A DNA stretch of 64,000 nt from Alphaproteobacteria bacterium (GCA_016783965.1 JADHVO010000002.1:310001-374000), one strand, 5' to 3'; shown: positions 20,566 to 30,123, numbered from the stretch's first letter. Numbers and translations are program-made. Notes: generated from the sequence alone by a model not told the origin.

Positions 20566-21092
20566 GTCGCGGCGAGTGCCGCACCGTAGGCGTCGAGTGC
20601 CGCTCGAATGCGCCTGGCGAGAATTTGATCAGCGGCAATCTCCTCAATCTGAGTTTGTGTACCGAGCAGCGGAATCGTGACCGACGCTGTGTCAATCACG
20701 CGCATGCCCATAGTCTCCGCGATCAGCCGCAACGCCGCCTGCGAAGCCACGCCCCTCTCTGACGCGTGAAAGAACGCAACGGGTTTGCCCGGGTGCTCCG
20801 GTCCGCTGACAAGCCAGTCGAGCGCGTTCTTAAGGCTGCCGGGCACGCCGCGCGCATATTCCGGCGAAGAGATCAGAAGGCCATCGGCCTCCGCCACGCG
20901 CCCCCGCCAAGCCGCAACGGCCGGCGGCAGCGGATCGATATCCAGGTCCGGATTGAAATGCGGCAAGCCGCCAAGCCCGTCCCACAGGTCGATCGTCATA
21001 ACCGCCGGCGCCAGTGCGATCGCCGCCTTCAGCAGGGTCGTGTTGGTCGAAACCGCCCGCAGGCTGCCGGAGATCGCGAGCAGCCGGATCAC
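20550..21092 (-). CDS. NADPH-dependent FMN reductase family protein
   Basis: 180 residues of a flavodoxin-like fold: the phosphate loop [18 protein letters not shown] (7-24) and [21 protein letters not shown] around the flavin ring. The group includes chromate and azo reductases and quinone reductases. It starts with GTG, overlapping the stop of the upstream pterin dehydratase gene (GTGA), so the two genes are coupled. Confidence 0.9.
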   Translation of the reverse strand: MIRLLAISGSLRAVSTNTTLLKAAIALAPAVMTIDLWDGLGGLPHFNPDLDIDPLPPAVAAWRGRVAEADGLLISSPEYARGVPGSLKNALDWLVSGPEHPGKPVAFFHASERGVASQAALRLIAETMGMRVIDTASVTIPLLGTQTQIEEIAADQILARRIRAALDAYGAALAATQTAR

Positions 21093-21388
21093 TTGTGGCT
21101 GTCTTGGGCGAAGGCGTCCATCGCGGTCGCCATGTCGATGTCGTTCTGGGTCAGGCCGCCGGCGTCATGGGTCGAGAGCGTCACGTCGACCTTGTTGTAA
21201 ACATTGAACCACTCCGGATGGTGATCCAACTTGTCGGCGAGCAGCGCCGCGCGCGTCATGAATCCGAATGCTTCGTTGAAGTCCTTGAACCTGAAGCTGC
21301 GGCTGATCGCGTCTCGCCCTTCGACCTCTTTCCAGTGCAGGAGTTTTTTCAACGCGTTCGCGCGCGCGCCGGCGTCCAGCTTTTTCAT
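21089..21388 (-). CDS. phhB: Pterin-4a-carbinolamine dehydratase
   Basis: 99 residues, the usual length. It dehydrates 4a-hydroxytetrahydropterin and so recycles the pterin cofactor of aromatic amino acid hydroxylases. The signature is the pair [40 protein letters not shown], in which the HHPEW block holds the catalytic histidines. No phenylalanine hydroxylase gene is nearby in the window. Confidence 0.92.
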   Translation of the reverse strand: MKKLDAGARANALKKLLHWKEVEGRDAISRSFRFKDFNEAFGFMTRAALLADKLDHHPEWFNVYNKVDVTLSTHDAGGLTQNDIDMATAMDAFAQDSHK

Positions 21389-21426
21389 GTCGTGCCTCCC
21401 ACAGTTTGGTCCTAGTCTAGCTCGCG

Positions 21427-21828
21427 ATGGACTGGACCGAAATCGAATCCCCGGCGCTTGACGCCTTCGAACAACTCGCCCGGCAGGAATTCGCTGCGTT
21501 GCCCGAGGAATTCCGCGCGCTGACCGGGCAGGTGCTGTTCCGCGTCGAGGACTTCCCGAGCGACGAGGTCGTCCGCGACATGGAACTCGAAAGCGAGTTC
21601 GACATCCTGGGTCTCTTCCAGGGTCCCAACCTTGCCGATCACGAAGCGGGCCGCGTACATGCCAGCCAGACGATGATCTTCCTCTACCGGCGCCCGATCC
21701 TCGACTACTGGGCAGAACACCATGAGAAGCTCGGCGACATCGTGCGCCACGTCCTGATCCACGAGATCGGCCACCATTTCGGCCTTTCCGACGAAGACAT
21801 GGACGCGATCGAGGACGGCGCCGGTTAG
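21427..21828 (+). CDS. Metallopeptidase family protein (PF06262 zincin-like)
   Basis: 133 residues. The zinc motif is [18 protein letters not shown] near the C-terminus, the form HExGHxxGxxDxDM found in this small zincin family of bacteria and archaea. The front half carries [13 protein letters not shown] and [13 protein letters not shown], also typical. Activity in the family is largely unproven. The stop interlocks with that of the convergent thpR gene (TTAG). Confidence 0.87.
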   Translation: MDWTEIESPALDAFEQLARQEFAALPEEFRALTGQVLFRVEDFPSDEVVRDMELESEFDILGLFQGPNLADHEAGRVHASQTMIFLYRRPILDYWAEHHEKLGDIVRHVLIHEIGHHFGLSDEDMDAIEDGAG

Positions 21829-22358
21829 CGCAGCGGATAGCCGCGCTCGGCGCGATAGATGCTGCCGTCGCTCGTCAGCGCGCTGGAATAGAGGATGAAG
21901 CCGTCCACCGCGAACGGCGGCGGCGTGAACAGCGCATGGTCGGCGAGATAATCCATCACCCGGCCTACGTTCGGCCGCGTCAGCCGCGCCAGGGTGATGT
22001 GCGGCACGTATTTCGAGCGATCCGGCTCCCGTCCTGCGCGTTGCATCGCCGTCTCAACCTTGCGCTGGAGATGCAGCAGCGCCTCGTTCGGCCGCACGCC
22101 GGCCCATAGCGCGTGCGGGTTCTTGTTGCCGAACTGGCCGACACCATGCGGCTCCAGCACGAAGCGCGTCGCCTCGATCCCGGCCAGTGCGTCGTCGATC
22201 ATCGCGGCGTCGCGCCCGTCCACTTCGCCGATGAACCGCAAGGTCAGATGCAGTTGCTCGCGCGTCTGCCAGCGCGCGCCGGGCACGCCGTTCTGGATCA
22301 GGGCCATCGCCCGCGCGACGGTATCCGGGATCGAAAGGGCGACAAACAATCGCTGCAT
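21825..22358 (-). CDS. thpR: RNA 2',3'-cyclic phosphodiesterase ThpR
   Basis: 177 residues of the 2H phosphoesterase fold. The two HxTx motifs are HLTLRF (37-42) and HITLAR (120-125 region). ThpR opens 2',3'-cyclic phosphates to 2'-phosphates and was first described as 2'-5' RNA ligase. It begins 3 bases after the murJ stop in the same direction, so it may be co-transcribed with murJ as the downstream gene. Confidence 0.92.
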   Translation of the reverse strand: MQRLFVALSIPDTVARAMALIQNGVPGARWQTREQLHLTLRFIGEVDGRDAAMIDDALAGIEATRFVLEPHGVGQFGNKNPHALWAGVRPNEALLHLQRKVETAMQRAGREPDRSKYVPHITLARLTRPNVGRVMDYLADHALFTPPPFAVDGFILYSSALTSDGSIYRAERGYPLR

Positions 22359-22360
22359 CG

Positions 22361-23899
22361 TCAGGCTCCGCGCCGCGACAGCCGCCCGAGCGGCAGCATA
22401 CGGCGAAACGCGAATACGACCACCAAATATAGCAGCCCGCCTAACGTGCCGGCTGCTGCCAGCGCCACAAGATCCTCAAACCGCCCACCAATACCGGCGC
22501 GCTCGATCAACCACGCACCGCCGAAGGCACCGATCCCCGCAGCCACAGCCGCCAGCAGGATCGGCACGATCGCGCGCCGGGATACGTCGCTGATCGCCAG
22601 CAGGCCGCGGCGCCGCCCGATCACGATCAACTGCCCCACGTTCAGCCACGCCCCGAACGCAGTACCAAGCGCGATGCCCGCGATGCCGAGATGCAGCCCC
22701 CACACGAGCGCCACTTTCATCGCAATGTTCGCGGCAAAGGCTATGAATGTGATCCGCGCCGGGGTCCCGGTGTCGTGCCGCGCATAGAACGTCGAGGCGA
22801 TGATGCGGACCAGCGCAAAAGCCGGCAGCCCGACTCCGTATGCGGCCAGTGCCGTCCCGGACAGGGTAGCGGCATGCACGTCGAACCTGCCATGCGCGAA
22901 GATCGCCGTCATGATGGTGCCGGGAATGACCGCGAAGGCGAACGCGAAAGGCAGCGTCAGCAGCAAGGTGAGCGCCGCCGCATTGTTCTGTGCCGCATCC
23001 GATCCGGCGCGGTCGTTGCGCGCAAGGCGCGCGGTCATCTCCGGCAACAACACCGTGCCCAGCGCAATGCCAAGAACGCCCAACGGCAGCTGGTTGATAC
23101 GGTCGGCATAGTAGAGCGCCGTCCGCGATCCCTCCGGGAGGAAGCTCGCCAGCACGGTATCGATCATCGGCGCGATCAGGGTCGTGGCGGTGCCGAGCGT
23201 CACCGCCCCGAGCGCCTTGAAGAATTCCGCGACGTCGGGCGTCCAGCGCGGCCACACGATGCGGAGGTTCAGGCCGTCGCGCTGTGCGGCCCACAACATG
23301 AAAAAGAGCTGCATCACGCCGCCCGCCAGCATGCCCCATGCCGCGGCATAGGCGCCGTTGGGAAACCATTTCCAGCAGACCAGCGTGACGATCATGCCGA
23401 TGTTCTGAAAATTCGACCACGCCGCGGCCGCCCAGAACCGCTCGATCGCGTTCAGCATCGCCGACAGCTGGATCGCGACCAGCGTCAGGATCAGGTACGG
23501 GAAGGTGATCCGTGCCAACGACACCGTGACCGCCATCTCCTCCGGATTGCCTGCAAAGCCGGGCGCAATGACGTTGATCAGCAGTGGCATGGCGATCAGT
23601 CCGCCGACCAGGATCGCCAGTTGCGCCAGCACTTGCCAGGAGAAGATCTGATCCGCGAACCGCGCCGCAGCGGCCTGATCCCCGCGCGCATGCAGCGTGG
23701 CGTAGCGCGGCAGGAAGGCCGGATTGATCGCGCCCTCACCGAAGATTGCGCGGAAATAGTTCGGGAACATGAAGGCGACGACCAGGGCATCCGACAGGAA
23801 GTTCTTGCCGACAATCCACGCCATCAGGAGGTCGCGTGCGAAACCGGTGATGCGCGACAGCAGCGTGAAGCCACCGACCGAAAGAAGCCGCCGGAACAT
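22361..23899 (-). CDS. murJ: Lipid II flippase MurJ (MviN)
   Basis: 512 residues with about 14 membrane helices. The N-terminus MFRRLLSVGGFTLLSRITGFARDLLMAWIVG and FPNYFRAIFGEGAINPAFLP are the characteristic MOP-family start of MurJ. It moves lipid II across the inner membrane for peptidoglycan synthesis. The stop of the upstream TesA-like gene is separated from the murJ start by a single base (23900/23899), so the order tesA-murJ-thpR is one likely transcript. Confidence 0.95.
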   Translation of the reverse strand: MFRRLLSVGGFTLLSRITGFARDLLMAWIVGKNFLSDALVVAFMFPNYFRAIFGEGAINPAFLPRYATLHARGDQAAAARFADQIFSWQVLAQLAILVGGLIAMPLLINVIAPGFAGNPEEMAVTVSLARITFPYLILTLVAIQLSAMLNAIERFWAAAAWSNFQNIGMIVTLVCWKWFPNGAYAAAWGMLAGGVMQLFFMLWAAQRDGLNLRIVWPRWTPDVAEFFKALGAVTLGTATTLIAPMIDTVLASFLPEGSRTALYYADRINQLPLGVLGIALGTVLLPEMTARLARNDRAGSDAAQNNAAALTLLLTLPFAFAFAVIPGTIMTAIFAHGRFDVHAATLSGTALAAYGVGLPAFALVRIIASTFYARHDTGTPARITFIAFAANIAMKVALVWGLHLGIAGIALGTAFGAWLNVGQLIVIGRRRGLLAISDVSRRAIVPILLAAVAAGIGAFGGAWLIERAGIGGRFEDLVALAAAGTLGGLLYLVVVFAFRRMLPLGRLSRRGA

Positions 23900-24547
23900 C
23901 TAGTGCATCACCAGGCGCACCAGCTGCTCCACCAGCGGCAGCATCTTTCCGACAATGATCTTCACGCCAGCCGGATTGGGGTGGATGCCGTCGGCCTGGT
24001 TCAGCTTCGCGTTCAGCGCCACGCCATCCAGCATGAACGGATAGAGCAGCGTTCCGTACTGCTTGGCGAGCTTCGGATAGATGGGATCGAATTGCGCCGC
24101 ATACTTCGGCCCCAGGTTGCGCGGCGCCTTCATGCCGACCAGCAACACCGGAACATGCGCGGCGGTCAGCTTGGCGAGCACCGCCGAGATGTTCTTCTCC
24201 GTCTGCGCCGGGCTCTGCCCCCGCAGCGCGTCGTTCGATCCCAGCTCCACGATCGCCGCGTCAGGATGATCCGCCAGCGACCAGTCCACCCGCGACAGCC
24301 CGCCCGCGGAGGTGTCGCCCGACACGCCCGCATTGATCAGCTTTACGTCCAAGTGGCTCGCCCGAAGCTGTGTCTCCAGTACAGCGGTGAAGTCCTGCCC
24401 CGGCGGCACGCCATAGCCCTGCGTCAGGCTGGTACCGAGCGCGAGAATCTTGATCGGCGCAGCTGCGGCCGGCGCCACCGTGGACATTGCAAGAAGAAAA
24501 AGGAGAACGGCTCCCCAACGGGGAGGTGACAAAGGGGCGGTCCTCAC
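23900..24547 (-). CDS. TesA-like GDSL/SGNH esterase (arylesterase / acyl-CoA thioesterase I family)
   Basis: 215 residues from GTG at 24547 (or 226 from ATG at 24580). A signal peptide (LLFLLAMSTVAPAAAA) leads to block I ILALGTSLTQGYGVPPG, then NAGVSGDTSAGG, ELGSNDALRG and the terminal DGIHPNPAGVKII with Asp-His of the catalytic triad. It is a periplasmic esterase or thioesterase. As in E. coli, a YbbA/YbbP-type ABC system is divergent next to it. Confidence 0.9.
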   Translation of the reverse strand: MRTAPLSPPRWGAVLLFLLAMSTVAPAAAAPIKILALGTSLTQGYGVPPGQDFTAVLETQLRASHLDVKLINAGVSGDTSAGGLSRVDWSLADHPDAAIVELGSNDALRGQSPAQTEKNISAVLAKLTAAHVPVLLVGMKAPRNLGPKYAAQFDPIYPKLAKQYGTLLYPFMLDGVALNAKLNQADGIHPNPAGVKIIVGKMLPLVEQLVRLVMH

Positions 24548-24582
24548 CCCATATCGCTTATCAGCCGGCCCGCGAGTCATCG

Positions 24583-25278
24583 ATGCAGAATTCCCCACCC
24601 GCCATCAATTTGGAAGATGTGCGCCTGACGCTGAACAGCGTGGCTGGCCCGGTGAATATCCTGAACGGCGTATCGCTTGCGATCCCCGCGGGGCAAACCG
24701 TCGCGCTGCTGGGACCGTCCGGCTCCGGCAAGTCGTCGCTGCTGATGGTCGCGGCCGGTCTCGAGACCGCGACCGGCGGGCGCGTGACGGTGGCTGGCAC
24801 CGACATCACCCGCATGGGCGAGGACAATCTCGCGCGCTTTCGCCGCGGACGCGTCGGCATCGTGTTCCAGTCGTTCCATCTGATCCCGACCATGACGGCG
24901 CTCGAGAACGTGGCCGTGCCGCTCGAACTCAACGGCGTCGACAGCGCCTTCGACCGCGCCCGCGAGGAACTGACCGCCGTCGGCCTCGGAGCCCGCACCG
25001 ACCATTATCCCGGCCAGCTCAGCGGCGGCGAGCAACAGCGCGTCGCGCTTGCCCGCGCGATTGCGCCCAGACCCGCCGTGCTTTTCGCTGACGAGCCGAC
25101 CGGCAATCTCGACGGCGCGACCGGCAGGGAGATATCCGACCTGCTGTTCGCCCTGCATACGCGCGCGCAGGCCACTCTGTTCCTGGTCACGCATGAAGAG
25201 GCGCTCGCCAGGCGATGCCAGCGCATCGTGCGTCTCAACGATGGCCGCATCGTGGCCGATGAGTCCGTGGCGGCATGA
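24583..25278 (+). CDS. ABC transporter ATP-binding protein, YbbA/LolD type
   Basis: 231 residues. Walker A GPSGSGKSS is at 44-52, the signature LSGGEQQRVALARAIAP and Walker B AVLFADEPTGNLD follow, and HDTRAQ-type linkers give way to LVTHEEAL. The family acts with FtsX-like permeases in lipoprotein release or mechanotransmission and does not import solutes. The start ATG at 24583 lies only two bases from the ATG at 24580 on the other strand. It overlaps the permease gene by 4 bases. Confidence 0.93.
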   Translation: MQNSPPAINLEDVRLTLNSVAGPVNILNGVSLAIPAGQTVALLGPSGSGKSSLLMVAAGLETATGGRVTVAGTDITRMGEDNLARFRRGRVGIVFQSFHLIPTMTALENVAVPLELNGVDSAFDRAREELTAVGLGARTDHYPGQLSGGEQQRVALARAIAPRPAVLFADEPTGNLDGATGREISDLLFALHTRAQATLFLVTHEEALARRCQRIVRLNDGRIVADESVAA

Positions 25279-27806
25279 GCCAGGTCGCGCTGGCCCTCCG
25301 CTTCGCGCGGCGCGAGATGCGGCTGCGGCTGGCCGGCTTCCGCATCTTCTTCGCCTGCCTCGCGCTCGGCGTCATGGCCATCGCCGGAGTCGGCTCGCTG
25401 TCGCAAGCCTTCCTCACCGGCCTCGCCGAGCAGGGCCGCACGCTGCTGGGCGGCGACGTCGTCGTGCATCTTGTCCACCGCGAAGCCCGCGACGATGAGC
25501 TCAAATACATGAACGCGCGTGGTCGCGTGTCGGAGATCCTCTCCATGCGCGCGATGGCCTACGCGCTCAAGAACGGCACAGAGGCCGAACGCCAGCTCGT
25601 CGAACTCAAGGCCGTCGACAACGCCTACCCCTTCTTCGGCGCCGTCTCGCTGTCACCAGAACAGAAGCTTTCCGACGCGCTCGCCTGCAAAAACAGCATT
25701 TGCGGTGCAGTGGCTGAGATCACGCTGCTCGATCGCCTGAACCTCAAGCCCGGCGGGCTGGTCCGCATCGGCACCCAGACGTTCCGGCTTTCCGCCGTGC
25801 TGAACGGTGAGCCCGATCGTATCTCCGGCGGGTTCAGCCTCGGCCCGCATGTCATCATGTCGAACGAGGCGCTGCGCAGGACCGGTCTCGTCACGCTGGG
25901 CAGCCTGATCGACTACAACTACCGCATCGTCCTGCCGGCGAGCGGCGACCCAAAGCAGTTCAAGGCCGGGGCAACCGCTGCTTTCCCCGACGCCGGCTGG
26001 GAGATCCGCGACCGTTCCGACGCCGCACCCGGCATCCGGCGCTTCGTCGAGCAGGTCACCATGTTCCTCACGCTCGTCGGCCTCACCGCGCTCGCCGTGG
26101 GCGGCGTTGGCGCAGGTCAAGCTGTGTCCGCCTTCCTCGATCGCAAGCGCGAGGAGATCGCGACCCTCAAATCCCTCGGCGCCGATGGCCCACTGATCTT
26201 CCTGATCTTCTTCTTCCAGGTGATGGCCATCGCTGCGGTTGCGGTCGGCACCGGTTTGATCCTCGGCGCCGCTCTGCCCTTCGGTATCGAATATCTCTAC
26301 GGCAGCGACATCCCCGCGCCCGCGCGCTTTGCGCTCTACGCCCAGCCGCTCCTGTTCGCCGCAGCGTTCGGGTTGCTCTCCGCCGTCGCTTTCGCCATCC
26401 CGCCGCTGTCACGCGCCCGCCTGATCCCGCCCGCGAGCCTGTTCCGCGATCTCGTTGCGCCCGCGAATGCGCGCGGCGCGCTGCCCTATCTCGCCGGTGC
26501 CGCCGTCGCCGGTGCCGCCATCATCGGCCTCGCCTTGCTGCTTGCGGCCGCGCCGGTCTTCGCCGCCGAATTCCTTGCCGGCGTCGCCATCGGCCTTGCA
26601 GCGCTGCGCCTGATCGCCGAGGCCCTACGCTGGACGCTCCGCCGCCTGCCGCGCCCTCGCAACACGGCGCTCCGCCTCGCCTTCGCCAACCTCACCCGCC
26701 CGGGCTCGGCCACCACCGGTGTCGTCACCGCACTCGGCCTCGGCCTCACCCTGCTCGCCACCGTCTCGCTGCTCAACAACACCATTGCGGCGCAGGTGAA
26801 AGGCCGCCTGCCGGCGCTGGCCCCCAGCTTCTTCTTCGTCGACATCCAGCCTGACGAAGCCGCCGCCTTCGATGCCGCCGTCCACAGGTTCAAATCCGCG
26901 GAAGACTTCAGGCGCACCCCGATGATCCGTGGACGGATCGTCTCTCTGAGAGGTATCGCCGCCAAAGACGCCAGGGTTGCGCCCGCTGCCAGATGGGCGC
27001 TTAGCGGCGACCGCGGCATCACCTACGCCGCGGCGCCGCCCGAAGGCACCGTCATCACCGCCGGCCAGTGGTGGCCCGCCGACTACGCCGGCCCGATGCA
27101 GATTTCGTTCGACGAGGATCTCGCGCAGGGCATGGGCCTCAGGCTCGGCGACAAGATGGTCCTCAACGTGCTTGGCCGCGAGATCGAAGGCACCGTCACA
27201 AGTTTCCGCAAGGTGGATTTCACCACCGGCCAGCAGAACTTCATCATTGTGGTCTCGCCCGAGCCCATCATCCACGCGCCGCATTCCTTCCTCGCCACCG
27301 TGCGCGTCGATCCCAGGGACGAAGAGCCGCTCTACCGCGCCATCACGGACGCCTTCCCCAACATCTCCACCGTGCGGGTGAAGGACGCCATCGCCCAGGT
27401 CGACACCATGTTCCAGGAGCTCAGCGACGGCGTGCGTGCCGCGAGCCTTCTTACAATTCTGTCAGGCTTGCTGGTGCTGGCGGGGGCCATCGCTGCCGGC
27501 GGACGCGGCCGCCTCTACGACGCCACCGTGCTCAAAGTGCTCGGCGCCACCCGCGCACGCATCGCGCTGGTCTACATCCTGGAATACGGCGTGACTGGTG
27601 TGTTGACGGGCTTCCTGGCGCTCGGAACAGGCGCGCTGGCGGCGGGAATCATCTGCCGGGAAGTTCTCCAGGTACCCTTAACGTTTGATCTCGGCGTCGC
27701 CTTGATGACGGTCGCGGGTGGCGGCGTGGCAACCCTGCTTTTCGGCCTGATCGGCGCGCTTTCCGCACTCTCCGCCCGGCCTGCGGCGCAGTTGCGCGCG
27801 CCTTGA
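25275..27806 (+). CDS. FtsX-like ABC permease, YbbP type
   Basis: 843 residues. An N-terminal membrane helix (about 20-45), a large periplasmic domain, then paired FtsX domains (about 270-440 and 720-835), plus the central membrane block near 470. ERQLVELKAVDNAYPFFGAV is typical of the MacB-like periplasmic region. With the YbbA-type ATPase it forms a YbbAP system; the E. coli system is linked to the TesA-like enzyme and may extract hydrophobic compounds. The start overlaps the ATPase stop (ATGA). Confidence 0.92.
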   Translation: MSQVALALRFARREMRLRLAGFRIFFACLALGVMAIAGVGSLSQAFLTGLAEQGRTLLGGDVVVHLVHREARDDELKYMNARGRVSEILSMRAMAYALKNGTEAERQLVELKAVDNAYPFFGAVSLSPEQKLSDALACKNSICGAVAEITLLDRLNLKPGGLVRIGTQTFRLSAVLNGEPDRISGGFSLGPHVIMSNEALRRTGLVTLGSLIDYNYRIVLPASGDPKQFKAGATAAFPDAGWEIRDRSDAAPGIRRFVEQVTMFLTLVGLTALAVGGVGAGQAVSAFLDRKREEIATLKSLGADGPLIFLIFFFQVMAIAAVAVGTGLILGAALPFGIEYLYGSDIPAPARFALYAQPLLFAAAFGLLSAVAFAIPPLSRARLIPPASLFRDLVAPANARGALPYLAGAAVAGAAIIGLALLLAAAPVFAAEFLAGVAIGLAALRLIAEALRWTLRRLPRPRNTALRLAFANLTRPGSATTGVVTALGLGLTLLATVSLLNNTIAAQVKGRLPALAPSFFFVDIQPDEAAAFDAAVHRFKSAEDFRRTPMIRGRIVSLRGIAAKDARVAPAARWALSGDRGITYAAAPPEGTVITAGQWWPADYAGPMQISFDEDLAQGMGLRLGDKMVLNVLGREIEGTVTSFRKVDFTTGQQNFIIVVSPEPIIHAPHSFLATVRVDPRDEEPLYRAITDAFPNISTVRVKDAIAQVDTMFQELSDGVRAASLLTILSGLLVLAGAIAAGGRGRLYDATVLKVLGATRARIALVYILEYGVTGVLTGFLALGTGALAAGIICREVLQVPLTFDLGVALMTVAGGGVATLLFGLIGALSALSARPAAQLRAP

Positions 27807-27873
27807 TAATGCCCTGAACAACCACGATATAATGTCAGCCAGCCGGCACTGCGCCGGACAGAAAGGAATTCTC

Positions 27874-28620
27874 ATGGCTGACTACGACAACCGCGTCTTG
27901 AACGCCCGTGCAGGAACCGCCGGTGCGATCGATGCAGGCCTGCGCAGTTATATGCTGCGCGTCTACAACTACATGCTCGTGGGCCTCGTGCTGACGGGCA
28001 TGGCCGCGTACCTCGTCGCCGACGTGGCGTCGGTCCGCGCCCTGTTCTTCAACTACAACGAAGAGACCGGCCGGATGGGCATGACCATCCTCGGCTGGAT
28101 CGCACTCTTTGCACCGCTCGCGCTGGTGTTTTTCATGTCGTTCGGACAGAACCGCATGAGCTACGGCACGGCACAGATCACGTTCTGGGTTTATGCCGCA
28201 CTTATGGGCATCGGCCTGGCGCCGGTCGTCTGGATCTACACGGGCGCCAGCATCGCCACGACGTTCTTCATCACCGCCGGCACGTTCGGCGCAATGAGCC
28301 TCTACGGCTACACGACGGGCCGCGATCTGACCGGCTTCGGCTCGTTCCTGTTCATGGGCCTGATCGGCATCGTGATTGCCTCGCTGGTGAACATCTTCCT
28401 CCAGTCCGCGATGATGTCGTTCGTGGTCTCCGTGATCGGCGTGCTCGTGTTTACCGGCCTCACCGCCTACGACACGCAGCAGATCAAGAACGGCTACTGG
28501 GAAGGGGCCGACGCCCAGACCGCCGGCAAGAACGCCATCTTCGGCGCGCTGCGGCTGTACTTGGACTTCGTCAACCTGTTCCTCTTCATCCTGCGCCTGT
28601 TCGGCGGCAGCCGCCGCTAA
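27874..28620 (+). CDS. Bax inhibitor-1/YccA-family membrane protein
   Basis: 248 residues with seven membrane helices. The family pattern is GLRSYMLRVYNYMLVGLVLTG at the start and TGLTAYDTQQIKN with the conserved Asp pair near the end. These proteins affect calcium flux and cell-death signalling in eukaryotes; in bacteria YccA modulates FtsH proteolysis. AAGGAA lies 6 bases before the ATG at 27874. A strong terminator follows. Confidence 0.93.
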   Translation: MADYDNRVLNARAGTAGAIDAGLRSYMLRVYNYMLVGLVLTGMAAYLVADVASVRALFFNYNEETGRMGMTILGWIALFAPLALVFFMSFGQNRMSYGTAQITFWVYAALMGIGLAPVVWIYTGASIATTFFITAGTFGAMSLYGYTTGRDLTGFGSFLFMGLIGIVIASLVNIFLQSAMMSFVVSVIGVLVFTGLTAYDTQQIKNGYWEGADAQTAGKNAIFGALRLYLDFVNLFLFILRLFGGSRR

Positions 28621-28641
28621 CGGCCGCGACAAACAGACGAG

Positions 28642-28672
28642 AAGGCCCCGGTGGCGACACCGGGGCCTTTTT
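28642..28672 (+). terminator. Rho-independent terminator after the Bax-inhibitor-like gene
   Basis: AAGGCCCCGGTG-GCGA-CACCGGGGCCTT is a perfect 12-bp stem with a 4-base loop followed by TTT. It sits 21 bases after the stop at 28620 and ends the transcript before the hydratase gene. Confidence 0.92.
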
Positions 28673-28726
28673 GCTTGTAGGCTTTGCCGAGAAGAACACG
28701 CCAAAAAGAAGACGATGGAGGACGTC

Positions 28727-29536
28727 ATGGCCCATGAAGCGATCCTGTTCGAGAAGCGCGAGCACGTCGCGATCATCACCCTCAACAAGCCCGACCGGCT
28801 GAACGCCATCGGCGCCACGATGCGCGCCGAGGTCACCGCCGCGGTCAGGGATGCGCATGCCGACGACCAGATCCGCGCCCTGATCGTCACCGGCGCGGGC
28901 CGCGGCTTCTGCTCCGGCGCCGATCTCTCGGCCGTGCAGTCCGGCATTCGCGGCAATCTGCCCGCGCCCACAACCCAGGCCGAGCGCCTGGACGAAGACG
29001 GTTGGGTCGGCCGCTGGGCCAAGATGTGGCACCACTTCGACAAGCCGGTCATCGCCGCGGTCAACGGCATCGCCGCCGGCGCCGGCATGAGCACGGCACT
29101 CGCTGCTGACATCCGCATCGGATCGGAGCACGCGCGGTTCAAGACCGTGTTTATCGAGCGCAGCCTCTCGCCCGATAGCGGCATGAGCTATTTCCTGCCG
29201 CGCATCGTTGGCTACGCCCGCGCCGCCGACCTGATCTTCACGAGCCGCGCCGTCGACGCGAACGAAGCCTACCGCCTCGGCCTGCTCGACCGCCTGGTCG
29301 CGCACGCAAATCTGCTCGAGGAGTCGGTGAAGCTCGCCAACGAGATGACGCAATGGCCGCCGCTGGCCCTGCGTGTGTCGAAGCGCGTTCTCCAGCACAA
29401 TTTCGAGGCCGGCATCGACGACGCGATGAAGTATGAGACGGTGGGTCTTGGCTTGGGCCGCCGCGCCACAAACGACGCCCGCGAAGCCATGCTCGCCTTT
29501 GCCGAGAAACGGAAGCCGAAATACACGGGGACGTAA
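28727..29536 (+). CDS. Enoyl-CoA hydratase/isomerase family protein
   Basis: 269 residues of a crotonase fold. The two oxyanion-hole loops are GRGFCSGADLS (59-69 region) and GIAAGAGMSTALAADI, and the C-terminal half has MSYFLPRIVGYARA. It probably hydrates or isomerises acyl-CoA; residues of both catalytic Glu positions cannot be fixed by eye. ATG 28727 is chosen because GGAGG lies 5 bases before it; the ATG at 28715 is the upstream alternative. Confidence 0.9.
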   Translation: MAHEAILFEKREHVAIITLNKPDRLNAIGATMRAEVTAAVRDAHADDQIRALIVTGAGRGFCSGADLSAVQSGIRGNLPAPTTQAERLDEDGWVGRWAKMWHHFDKPVIAAVNGIAAGAGMSTALAADIRIGSEHARFKTVFIERSLSPDSGMSYFLPRIVGYARAADLIFTSRAVDANEAYRLGLLDRLVAHANLLEESVKLANEMTQWPPLALRVSKRVLQHNFEAGIDDAMKYETVGLGLGRRATNDAREAMLAFAEKRKPKYTGT

Positions 29537-29543
29537 TCCCCTT

Positions 29544-29640
29544 CGTCATGGCCGGGCTTGACCCGGCCACCCATCGCGCCCGCGTCCGCGGGCGCTTTCA
29601 TGTGCGCCGATGGATGGGCGGCTCAAGGCCGCCCATGACG
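29544..29640. repeat. Composite palindromic repeat (REP/BIME-like)
   Basis: Three hairpins lie in a row between two outer inverted ends CGTCATGG and CCATGACG. The first is GGCCGGG(cttga)CCCGGCC, the second GCGCCCGC(gtcc)GCGGGCGC, the third TGGGCGGC(tcaag)GCCGCCCA. GTCATGGCC also begins the hairpins at 47959 and 57817. It fills the gap between the hydratase gene and the convergent DUF2794 gene. Confidence 0.75.
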
Positions 29641-29652
29641 GAGAGAGGATAG

Positions 29653-30045
29653 CTACTCGGTCGCCAGCGCCTTCAGCAGCTTCTTGTCGAACACGCGCAG
29701 CACCTGCGCAAGATCGTGGCCACGCTTCAGGATGTGCCCGGCGGCGTCGATCACCGCGTACATGCCCTGCCGCTCGCGCAGCTTGGGCCGCTTCTCCACG
29801 CGGTACAGCGACATCTCCGACGTGCGCCGGAAGATCGAAAACACCGCGGCCTCGTCCCTGAAATCGATCGCGTAGTCGCGCCATTCGCCCGCGGCGACCA
29901 TCCGTCCGTACAGGGTGAGAATGCTGCTGAGTTCGCCGCGGTCGAAGCGCACCTGCGCGACCGCAGCACCATGTCCGCCCTGGGATACCGTCCGCGCGGC
30001 TGGCGACTGGGCCGCGCGGAGGAACGCTATGGGTTCTTCCGCCAT
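29653..30045 (-). CDS. DUF2794 family protein
   Basis: 130 residues. The whole of VRFDRGELSSILTLYGRMV, GEWRDYAIDF, AVFSIFRRTSEMSLYRVEKRPKLRERQGMYAVI and GHILKRGHDLAQVLRVF matches DUF2794, a family limited to alphaproteobacteria. Function unknown. The ATG at 30045 begins MAEEPIAFLRAAQ; a longer frame to 30081 is possible but less likely. Its presence supports the taxonomic placement of the whole window. Confidence 0.88.
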   Translation of the reverse strand: MAEEPIAFLRAAQSPAARTVSQGGHGAAVAQVRFDRGELSSILTLYGRMVAAGEWRDYAIDFRDEAAVFSIFRRTSEMSLYRVEKRPKLRERQGMYAVIDAAGHILKRGHDLAQVLRVFDKKLLKALATE

Positions 30046-30123
30046 CGCCACAAGTCTGTCCCTGTCACGGGACTGTCGCAAGGGCTATATGATGATGAGC
30101 GACGGGTTTGGATAGTCTCACAG

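Noticed and set aside
24511-24525. A third copy of the dispersed repeat (CTCCCC...GGGGAG)
   Set aside because: Only the short arm matches, and it lies within codons of the esterase signal region, so a chance match is more likely.
22691-24529. Plus-strand frame of 612 codons opposite murJ
   Set aside because: Charged, low-complexity composition; murJ on the other strand is complete.
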